The position numbers were made by a program, and so were the translations under genes. Under the pieces are notes generated by a model. The model saw only the letters and a list, made by a program, of their open reading frames with translations, had not been told where the DNA came from and ran no database searches. From contig NC_023755.2 of the NCBI RefSeq assembly GCF_000499845.2, positions 3,772,087 through 3,836,086 on the forward strand: a stretch of 64,000 nt of DNA, in the 5' to 3' direction. This stretch comes from Phaseolus vulgaris (lineage: Eukaryota > Streptophyta > Magnoliopsida > Fabales > Fabaceae). Positions 55,782 to 64,000 of the stretch are shown here, piece by piece; position 1 is the first letter of the stretch, and every line of letters begins with the position of its first letter.

Positions 55782-58700
55782 TCATGCAGGAAGGTGAACC
55801 AAAGACACTTTCTTCTTTTGAACATAGTCTCGAACAAAATGCATATCTAGTTGAAAGTGTTTGGTCCTGGAGTGCATAATTGGGTTAGCACTTAAGAGAA
55901 CAGCTCCCAAATTATCAGAAAAAATCTTAGGCAATGAAGGGGGAATGTGTAGCTCATTGAGTAAGGCCAGAAGCCATATAATATCTGCTAAGACTGCCGC
56001 AATGCTTCTATACTCAGCTTCTGTACTGCTCTGTGACACAACTTTTTGTTTATGAGAACTCCATGAGATAATGTTTGAACCAAGGATGGAGAAATGAGAA
56101 TTGCGTTTGATAAGGAGGCCGTGATTGGTGGTACCAGCAAGGTAGCGTAGAATTCTTTTGACTGCTTTCCAATGATGATCTTGTGGGTTATGCATGAACT
56201 GACATGCTTTGTTCACTGCATAAGATAAATCGGGTCGAGTGATGAGAATATATTGTAAAGCTCCTACCACAGATCGATATAGAGTAGCATCGGAAACAGC
56301 AGTGGAGCCATCCTGTTGAAGGCGAAGAGTAGACAACATAGGGGTTGGTTGAGCTTTTGCAGTGGTCATATCAGTACGTCGCAAAAGATCATTAATATAT
56401 TTAGTCTGAGAAAGGTGAAGACTTCCATCAACAACCTTTGAAACTTCAATGCCAAGAAAATAATGCAGCGGACCGAGATCCTTAAGAGCAAATCTGGAAC
56501 CTAAATGAGAAATAATAGATTTAATGGCATGCATAGATGATCCAGTGATGATTATATCATCCACATAAATGAGCACAAATATCGTAGAAGTATTAGTAAA
56601 CTGAATAAACAGAGAAGTATCACTTTTTGTAGAATGGAAACCAAGATCTTCAAGAGTACAACTTAGCTTAGTAAACCAGGATCGTGGTGCCTGTTTTAAA
56701 CCATATATAGCTTTATGTAACTTACAAACAAGAGTAGGATCAGAGGATTCAAAACCTGGTGGTTGATTCATGTAGACATCTTCTGTGAGATCTCCATTCA
56801 AAAAGGCATTATTTACATCAATTTGATGTACAGGCCAATTGTTCGAAACAGCATGAGATAACACAACTCTAATGGTAATAGGTTTGACAACAGGACTAAA
56901 AGTTTCATTATAGTCCAAACCTGGAGATTGAGTGAAGCCTTTTGCCACTAACCGTGCTTTATGTCGTTGAAAAGTGCCATCCGCATTGAACTTGTTTTTG
57001 AAAATCCATTTGCAACCCACAACTTTAGCACCAGAGGGCAGAGAAGTGAGACTCCATGTTCTATTTTGAAGAAGAGCTCGATATTCATCTTGCATAGCTG
57101 GTAACCAAGATGAGGATGATAAGGCAGCTTTAAGAGAGACTGGTTCATGAGCATAAGAGACAGTAGTTGTATAAGTCTTAGGTTTAAACACTCCAGCTTT
57201 GGACCGAGTTATCATAGGATGAGCATTTTCCATTATAGGAGAATCAGGGGAAACCTCATTAATAATAGAAGAAGGAAAAACAGGTTCTGGAGATATAGGT
57301 GGTGTAGTGTGTGAAACTGGTGCTGGAACAGGTAAAGTGTTATGAGAAGGAGCAGGTAAAAGCATAAGCATAGAAGGAGTATGAGAAGAAAAATCCACAG
57401 AATCAGAAGAGATGTTAAAATTGTACTCAGGGAGAGAGTAAGGAAATAATTTTTCGTTAAAAACAACATGGCGAGATACATATAATTTTCCAGTATTAGA
57501 TAAACACATATAGCCTTTGTTTTGTAAACTATACCCAAGAAAAACACAACATGTAGAGCGAAAATTGAATTTATTCTTATGATATGGACGTAGAAGAGGA
57601 TAACATGCACAACCAAAAGGTTTTAAGTGAGCATAATCAGGTTTAATACCAAATAAAGTTTCATATGGATTTTTATTGTTAAGCACAGAGGTAGGTAAAA
57701 TATTAATAATATGAACAGCAGCATGAAACGCTTCAGCCCAGAATTTTAAAGGTAAAACAGCAGCAGCAAGAATGGTTAAACCAGTATCAACCACATGCCT
57801 ATGTTTACGTTCTATGGCACCATTTTGTTCATGAGTGTAAGCACATGTTAATCTATGGTGAATACCATGCTCATGCAGGAAAGATTTAAAACATAAAAAT
57901 TCTTTAGCATTATCAGTTTGTATAGCCTGAAGACGCTTACCAGTTTGATTTTCAACTAAAGACTTAAACTGTTTAAAAATAGAGAAAGCCTGAGATTTAC
58001 TATGTAAGACATACAACCATGTATACTTAGAAAAAGCATCAAGAAAAGAGATATAATAGCATGCTCCAGTGGAAGAAAGAATGGGTGCAGGACCCCAAAT
58101 ATCAATATAGATCAATTGCAAAGGAGAATTATAAACAGTAGTTGAGGCTTTAAAAGGCATTTGAGTAGCTTTGCCAAATACACATGCATCACAAAACTGT
58201 TTGCAACCATCAAATTGAATATTACAGTTTTGTAAAACTGTTTTAACAGTATTGTAGTTACAATGGCCTAGTCTAGCATGCCAAAGCTGTATATCAGAAT
58301 TTACAGATTTAAGAACAGTGTTGTTTGCATTAGCAGAAACAGAAAGAAGAGGCTCAGGAAACACATAGATGCCATCTTTAACAGTTCCGTGAAGCAGAGT
58401 CTGTTTGGTTACCTGATGTTTCACATAACAATCGTTAGGAAAAAATTCAAAGTAGACATTATTATCTTTGGCAAACTGAGAAACACTAAGTAAGTTCTTT
58501 GTGATGTGAGGAACATGAAGAAGATTTCGTAAGATAAAAGCCGTATTAGTGTGTGATGAAGTATATTTCGCAGTACCAATATGTGCAATACGCATACCTG
58601 TACCATTACCAATTCGAACTTGATCAGCACCTTGATAAGAGGATTTATTTAGAAAGACTTCTGAATCATTTGTGATATGATGAGATGCCCCACTATCAGG

Positions 58701-59771
58701 GTACCACAGAGGATCAGATACAGTGGATGGTGCTCCAAGAATTGAGGATTGTTCATCTGGGTGAGAAGGAAATTGAGACATGTTAGCAGTGAAGGAATGT
58801 TGTTCAGACGGATCATACCTGTGCCAACAACGAAGCGTTGTATGACCAATTTTGCCACAAATCTGGCACGGATGTTTAACGGTGTGCCAAGGCATATTGA
58901 AATTTGAAGCATTGTTGTTGGGAATACGAGTATTGGTAAAGCGATTGGAGCGAGAAGAACCATGGTTTCTTGAAGGCATACGGCCACCACGAGAAGAATT
59001 AGGGTTAAACCGAGAACGAGAATTTGTAGGGTTTGTAACATTGATATTTCCCGAAACAGTATTGGCCTGGAGAAGAGACGATTGCGTTTTGTGCTTTTCA
59101 AAACGCTCTTCTTGAGCAAGTAGCAAGGCTTCAAGATCATCAACACTATATGGATCCGTGCGTGATAAAATTGATGTAATGAAACCATCATACTCATCGG
59201 AGAGCCCATCAAGAATCGCTTCGATGTGTTCCTCAGTGGAGATATCAGCACCCACCGCTACCAAATTATCTACCGTTTTCTTTATATCCAGAAGATAAGT
59301 GGATACAGACTTATCATTTTTGGGGGTTTTGAGAAGAAGCTTCAGTTTCTTGATTGTGGCCCTGGTACGAGATGCGTATGAAGTGCAGAGGCGTTTCCAA
59401 ATGTCAGTGGATTTCTCGAGACCAACCATCTTCGTAAGAACAGTGGACGTCATTGATGCAAGGAGCCAGGCAACAATCAAGTGATCTTGTTGGGTATAAT
59501 GAAGATAGGCATCGTTAGGTTTGTGAGGTTGACCAGCGGTGGACGGTAGGTACCGATCAGGGACACCACTACCGTCAAGAAAATGTTCAAGATTAAGACC
59601 CCTAATTGTAGCCAGAACTTGCTGCTTCCAAAGAAGAAAATTGTCATTATCCAGTTTTAGGGTGATGGGAATAGTGAACTGATGTGGTAGAAGAGACCCC
59701 ATGGGAAAAGAGGAAGATGAAGAATTGATGGTGGAAGATGTAGAAGAAGAAGACGTAGTAGCGGAAGACAT
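55782..59771 (-). CDS. Ty1-copia gag-pol polyprotein (transposon protein)
   Basis: The open frame is 1329 codons. Gag occupies about residues 1-300 with a CCHC zinc knuckle (Cys302 to Cys315). The protease has DSGASHH at 359-365. The integrase has the HHCC motif at 498-530 and acidic residues Asp557, Asp620 and Glu654 in order. RT runs from about 895 to 1120 with YVDD at 1069-1072. RNase H lies from about 1210, with STEAEYRS near 1249. The RNase H region is short: ISWSSHKQK follows SHFSILGSN directly, so the usual segment with the DADWA-type acidic motif is missing in frame. A TGA ends the frame after VHLPA, while recognisable C-terminal sequence (VADVLTKPLS and beyond) continues in the same frame. 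Both defects suggest it is not autonomous. This is a retroelement protein, not a host gene. Confidence 0.93.
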   Translation of the reverse strand: MSSATTSSSSTSSTINSSSSSFPMGSLLPHQFTIPITLKLDNDNFLLWKQQVLATIRGLNLEHFLDGSGVPDRYLPSTAGQPHKPNDAYLHYTQQDHLIVAWLLASMTSTVLTKMVGLEKSTDIWKRLCTSYASRTRATIKKLKLLLKTPKNDKSVSTYLLDIKKTVDNLVAVGADISTEEHIEAILDGLSDEYDGFITSILSRTDPYSVDDLEALLLAQEERFEKHKTQSSLLQANTVSGNINVTNPTNSRSRFNPNSSRGGRMPSRNHGSSRSNRFTNTRIPNNNASNFNMPWHTVKHPCQICGKIGHTTLRCWHRYDPSEQHSFTANMSQFPSHPDEQSSILGAPSTVSDPLWYPDSGASHHITNDSEVFLNKSSYQGADQVRIGNGTGMRIAHIGTAKYTSSHTNTAFILRNLLHVPHITKNLLSVSQFAKDNNVYFEFFPNDCYVKHQVTKQTLLHGTVKDGIYVFPEPLLSVSANANNTVLKSVNSDIQLWHARLGHCNYNTVKTVLQNCNIQFDGCKQFCDACVFGKATQMPFKASTTVYNSPLQLIYIDIWGPAPILSSTGACYYISFLDAFSKYTWLYVLHSKSQAFSIFKQFKSLVENQTGKRLQAIQTDNAKEFLCFKSFLHEHGIHHRLTCAYTHEQNGAIERKHRHVVDTGLTILAAAVLPLKFWAEAFHAAVHIINILPTSVLNNKNPYETLFGIKPDYAHLKPFGCACYPLLRPYHKNKFNFRSTCCVFLGYSLQNKGYMCLSNTGKLYVSRHVVFNEKLFPYSLPEYNFNISSDSVDFSSHTPSMLMLLPAPSHNTLPVPAPVSHTTPPISPEPVFPSSIINEVSPDSPIMENAHPMITRSKAGVFKPKTYTTTVSYAHEPVSLKAALSSSSWLPAMQDEYRALLQNRTWSLTSLPSGAKVVGCKWIFKNKFNADGTFQRHKARLVAKGFTQSPGLDYNETFSPVVKPITIRVVLSHAVSNNWPVHQIDVNNAFLNGDLTEDVYMNQPPGFESSDPTLVCKLHKAIYGLKQAPRSWFTKLSCTLEDLGFHSTKSDTSLFIQFTNTSTIFVLIYVDDIIITGSSMHAIKSIISHLGSRFALKDLGPLHYFLGIEVSKVVDGSLHLSQTKYINDLLRRTDMTTAKAQPTPMLSTLRLQQDGSTAVSDATLYRSVVGALQYILITRPDLSYAVNKACQFMHNPQDHHWKAVKRILRYLAGTTNHGLLIKRNSHFSILGSNIISWSSHKQKVVSQSSTEAEYRSIAAVLADIIWLLALLNELHIPPSLPKIFSDNLGAVLLSANPIMHSRTKHFQLDMHFVRDYVQKKKVSLVHLPA

Positions 59772-59791
59772 GGCTGAAGAAAAAAAAATCA

Positions 59792-59804
59792 GCTCTGGAT
59801 ACCA
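59792..59804 (-). promoter_or_regulatory. Primer-binding site of the copia element
   Basis: TGGTATCCAGAGC directly follows the 5' LTR; it is complementary to the initiator tRNA-Met 3' end apart from one extra C. Confidence 0.8.
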
Positions 59805-60004
59805 TGTAAGGAAAACAGAGAAGAAGAAACAGAGTTTTAAGAAGCAAAAAACAGTAATTCTGTATTATATGAAAATATACCACTAAGGGTATATTTATAG
59901 AATACAACAATACAGTATATTCAGAAAACTAACTATAGCTGATGAATACCCTAAATACCCCTGTATAAGGCTAACATTAGATGGGTTCACATACATACTT
60001 AACA
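59805..60004 (-). repeat. 5' LTR of the copia element
   Basis: 200 bp, starting TGTTAAG and ending CCTTACA on the minus strand. It contains TATAAATATA as a likely TATA box. Confidence 0.9.
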
Positions 60005-60044
60005 TTAACTTAGATACTAATTAAAAGTGATTGATAACCTAACA

Positions 60045-60140
60045 TTTTCACTAAAAAAAAATAATAAAATAGAAACCAATTTTTAGATATCAAAATAATT
60101 AATTACAATAATAACTAAATTAGATATTATTTTAAAATAT
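60045..60140. mobile_element. CACTA-type MITE fragment (left end)
   Basis: It contains AAAATAGAAACCAATTTTTA, ATCAAAATAATTAATTACAA and TAACTAAATTAGA of the MITE family, then breaks off. Confidence 0.65.
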
Positions 60141-60639
60141 ATTAGGCTTTTCTAAAATTTTGAAATATATTACGACTTTTATAAAGAAAGTTCAAGATGT
60201 ACTTCTGCAAATATGGCATTAGTGATAAATGAAAAGCTGAAAAAAAAATAATGGAGCATCAAAAGCTCTCACATCGTGCTACACGAGTTTAATCAAGGCT
60301 CATGCAAAAGACCAAGACAATTTCACTTTGAAAAAGCAAAAATAAATTTAAGATATTTCTAAGTTAAAAGAAATAGTTTGGTATATAATACAAAATCATG
60401 ATAAACTCAAGAAATAGTTGGCCACTAAGTTTTGTTTGGAAGATGATGGGAGTGAAAAGAAAAGGAACAAATTTGTACAATAAAAGTTGTACTATTAGGA
60501 ATAGTGATGTGAAAAAATTGTTAGATTAAGATTTTTTTAGACATATAAAGTAAGCAACAGTAGCACAATCAACAATAATATAAATAGAGTATGTTACAGT
60601 TGTAGAAATTACAAGCTATAAATCATAAGGGTGTGTTGT

Positions 60640-60735
60640 AGACAAGGTTAAAGGTCGTGTGTTTTGTATAAGGGTTGAATCATCCCTAAAATGACTCACA
60701 TTTATTCATTGTTTATTGCTGATAAAAGAATTAAT
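60640..60735 (+). mobile_element. LINE 3'-tail fragment
   Basis: TTTTGTATAAGGGTTGAATCA followed by TTTATTGCTGATAAAAG matches the 3' end of the LINE at 22.2 kb. Confidence 0.65.
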
Positions 60736-62834
60736 TGTAAAAATTACAACAATAAATCATAAAAGAATACTTAGAGAAATGAGATAATTACAACAAGATG
60801 AATAATGATAAATAATCTACTTCACCATCAAGAACAAAAAAAAAAACATAATTATTTAATATAACTTCATTAGAGAAATTGATGCAAATAAGCAAATTCA
60901 ACTAGAGTATATTTACTAAGGCACTACGAATATTTATGGTTGGAGTTGCTGAAATTTGCATAAAGAAGAAGAGTTAAATTATGATGCAAATTTCTTTATT
61001 GAGTTTTGATTAACTTGCATACAATGAAAGATATATTTATATTAAATAGTAATTTAATAGTAAAATATTATATTGCAATCAGAATTATTTTATTAATTAA
61101 TATTATATTAAATAGTATTTTGATAGTAAAATATTATATTACAATTAGGTTTAATTTTTATTACAATATATTTATATTTCTTAAAAGTATAATTTACCAT
61201 AGCATTATATAATCATGTTAATTTTTTATATTAATTTATGTTATTTTAAATAGTAATTTAACAGTATAATATTACATTATAATTATGTTTAGTTGATTAT
61301 AATACCTTCACAATAAATTATCTTTTATAAATGAATGCCTTTAATAAGTGTGGTTTCGAGATAATATTACAAGTAAAACTTTTTAATTTTTTTATTTGTA
61401 ATAAAAATTAATAAATATAGAAGTGTTTCAATCCTTATATAAAACAATAATATAAATTACCTGAACACATTGAATCCAAAAAAATCCGACCAAACCCTAC
61501 TAAATACTAGTAGCTTAGCTGAACAACATCATTAAATATAATCAAACATAATCAAGTTGTCCCTACATAAAACTTACATATTTAAGATTCATATCTATAT
61601 CCATCTATAAAAAAAAAACATAACAAAATTATTGTTTCTCATAATTAAATATAGCTAAAATGCTCTTTAAATTATTTAAAAAGGATGGAACTTAAAACTT
61701 TTTAATAAAGCTAGCTTTATATTTATTATTCTATATCTAAGCAATATATAGATAATAAACTGAAATAACATTTCCAATCATAATTTAAGTTCAATTTTAA
61801 AAAAAGTAAAATAAAAACATCTTACTTATAAACACTACTTCTATAAAATAAATTTATCTTTATAAATACGATTATTATTTGGTAAAAGTTTACTCATTTC
61901 AATAATTTAAAAAAAAATCTACCTTAATTAATAAAACCATAACTTAGGAGAGAAAAGTGTTTTCAATATAACAAAAATAATTTATCATAAAAAACTTATT
62001 TTTTTCGTATCAGTTTCTTAACAATGTCTCTAACTCAAACACATTGCAAATTTACTTTTGCTTGTAGTTTGATAATAACGTGGAAAAAAAAAGTAGAGTT
62101 ATGAAAAAAAAAAATCCATTATTTATGAAATTCTCATTCTTCACATGTATTTTTAGTTTGTGTTCTTATCAAACATCCGTAGAAAAAGTTTAACCTACCC
62201 AAAAAAAGGAATAACAGTTAAAACATGATTACATATTCCACAACGTGGACATAATTTGGACCATTGAAAACTTCTTCATTTCTATTGGAAAACTAAATAT
62301 GAAAGGAACATGATCTCAATTATTTTGGAGTGGCAAAATATATATTTGGGACCCAGGCAATAAATATAGATAAGATATTTTGTTCTCTAGCTTATGAACA
62401 TTTATTAGGATATTGTCGTTTTTTAGAAGACAATTAGTGACTTACATAAATCCTAAAATCTAACTCTTGATCAGGTTTTAAAGATATAATGTAAGGATCC
62501 CAATTTGAGATTACCGTTACCGTTGCGCCACATGTCAACAACCTTATCCATTTCTCATAACTGCTCATCATTATTATACACAACCAACCTAACTCTATTC
62601 ATTTGTAATGTGAAACACGATTCATGGCTGCACTGTTCATCATTTTCTCCACAACTATAACGTTAATCACGATTCATGTGGTTGCCCTGTTCACCATTTT
62701 CTCCTCCTCATGCTACGCATACAAACACCATCTTCTTTTCTCGATAATTGTTGTTCTCAGGTTCTATAGTGTTGATATCATTTTTTCACACCATTAATTA
62801 ATAATATGATAGTTATTTATAATATTATTTGTTA

Positions 62835-63010
62835 TTAAAGAAAATCATAAATAAAAATTAATTTTAGAGAAAAAAAAAACAATTAGTTGCTATATTGATT
62901 AAATTAGAGACCATTTTAGAGACAAAAAATTTGGTTTCTAAATTGGTTTATATTATTATTAAATGATTTTTAAACTGTATCTAATTAATAATAAGATTTT
63001 AATTATTAAT
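62835..63010. mobile_element. CACTA-type MITE relic (left half)
   Basis: AAAGAAAATCATAAATAAAA, AATTAGAGACCATTTTAGA and TTTGGTTTCTAAATTGGTTT follow the MITE family; the right half is absent. Confidence 0.7.
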
Positions 63011-64000
63011 TAGCAGTGTAACGTTGGGAGAAAGAGCAGGTTTTGGGTAGTGAATTATTGCACTAAACTTAGGTGGAAAAAGTTTAGGTTAACATAGTGA
63101 TTAGCTGTGTTGGAAAGTTGGATTAGTGGGTATTTTGATGTGAAAATGATGGTGATTTAACTAAGAATGATAATAAGAATTGGGTGAAATGTCTTCATAA
63201 GTTTAAAGTAAATTGTATTGATTACATATTTGTTGTGGATTAGGGGAAATTTGGGTTAATGTGGTTGTAAAAGGTGGTTAATTGTGTTGTACATTTCTTA
63301 AAATTATTGTGTGTTGACTTAAAAAATATATGTTGGTGAATAAGCTAAGAATAATAATAAGTTTTTATGAAGTCAAATGTCCAATTGTTGTTTGTTTTTA
63401 TTGGAATTTTAGGTGACATAATTTTACAAATTTGTTGAATATATTTGTAAATTAATTTAGAAACCATTGTGATTGTTCTGAGAATGACAAAAAGTAGTTG
63501 GTGAATGACATATGAAAGCAATGATTCAATTATTATTGTTTCTTATGACATTATGTGACATTATTTTTTAATTATTGCATTTACACTTATGATGGAAAAA
63601 AAGTGAGTTTATATAGTTGTCAAAAAATGTAGTTAATTGTGTTGAAATTTGGTTAGATGGGTAATATAATTTGAAAATCATAATTATTGACTTAAAAAGG
63701 ACATAAAGCAGACGGTAAATGACATATGAAGTCATGTTTGGGTTAACAAAGTTTGAAAGGTGGTTAATTGTGTTCTATAATGACTAAAATGATTTTTGTA
63801 ATTTAAAATTCGTAGATGTTGACTTCAAAAATGATATAGTTGTGAATAAGCTAAGAATGTCAATAAGTTTCTATGAAGTCAATTTTCCAATTATTGTTCA
63901 TCGTTGAAACTTGAAGGGCCTAATTTTATGAATTCAGGCATTACATTTTTTTTTTAAAACATTATGCTTAATTGATGAACATAATTTTATTCATAATTTA
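63011..64000. repeat. Diverged direct repeats with a period near 485 bp
   Basis: AAAGGTGGTTAATTGTGTT occurs near 63277 and 63760. GAATAAGCTAAGAAT...AATAAGTTT.TATGAAGTCAA follows both, near 63342 and 63846. Shorter echoes (TGACATATGAAA/G) lie between. It continues beyond the window; no coding frame was seen. Confidence 0.55.

Larger units (their letters stand above)
55633..60004 (-). mobile_element. Nearly full-length Ty1-copia retrotransposon with truncated 3' LTR
   Basis: On the minus strand it runs: 5' LTR (60004 to 59805), PBS TGGTATCCAGAGC (59804-59792), gag-pol (59771 to 55782), PPT AAGGAGGGA (just above 55674), and the first about 42 bp of a 3' LTR (55674 to 55633). The remaining 3' LTR is replaced by unrelated AT-rich sequence. 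The body is well preserved, so insertion was fairly recent. Confidence 0.92.
60005..62834. other. AT-rich intergenic DNA
   Basis: It holds a MITE fragment (60045-60140) and a LINE 3' tail (60640-60735). The rest is low complexity, including 61006-61300 with repeated TTAAATAGTA and AAAATATTAT words. No gene was recognised. Confidence 0.45.

Noticed and set aside
61006..61212. 68-codon Ile/Asn-rich frame
   Set aside because: It is translated low-complexity AT-rich DNA.

Overview
The window is nuclear DNA of a flowering plant, most likely a legume of the Phaseolus/Vigna/Glycine group. The grounds are spliced genes with GT-AG introns, plastid-targeted and secreted plant proteins, very AT-rich intergenic DNA, and dense plant LTR elements, LINEs and MITEs. 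The family assignments are read directly from translations and motifs; the legume placement is an inference from element style and the glucosidase type. No rRNA, tRNA or CRISPR was recognised.

Layout. 1-6.0 kb is a retroelement graveyard: an internally deleted copia relic (-), a solo LTR, and a decayed copia element (+) carrying a TRIM fragment. 7.1-19.2 kb is the gene-rich part: a Clot-type thioredoxin-like gene (+), a 12-exon RAD21/SCC1 cohesin kleisin (-), ribosomal protein eL6 (+) head-to-head with the kleisin, and a chloroplast two-RRM protein of the PSRP2 type (-). All four could be assembled exon by exon with continuous phase. 19.3-24.3 kb is AT-rich with a transposase relic, a truncated LINE and a CACTA-type MITE.

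24.6-43.0 kb holds two convergent glycoside hydrolase family 1 (beta-glucosidase) genes with the same 13-exon structure. The left one (+) is broken by a 1-nt deletion in exon 1 and a 1-nt insertion in exon 3; the right one (-) is intact at 511 residues. Their introns are full of MITEs, and a LINE, a 61-bp minisatellite and a hAT-like element lie between them. A third GH1 relic, one exon only, lies near 54.3 kb.

43.7-64 kb is again mostly mobile DNA: a LINE split by an LTR, a tandem TRIM retrotransposon array bounded by a perfect 5-bp target-site duplication, a TRIM solo LTR, a nearly full-length Ty1-copia element with a 1329-codon gag-pol frame, and AT-rich sequence with MITE relics. The best candidates for follow-up are the TRIM array, the copia/TRIM chimera joined at the primer-binding site, the GH1 pseudogene with two opposite indels, and the duplicated relic exon inside the kleisin gene. 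I found no convincing previously undescribed biochemical system.
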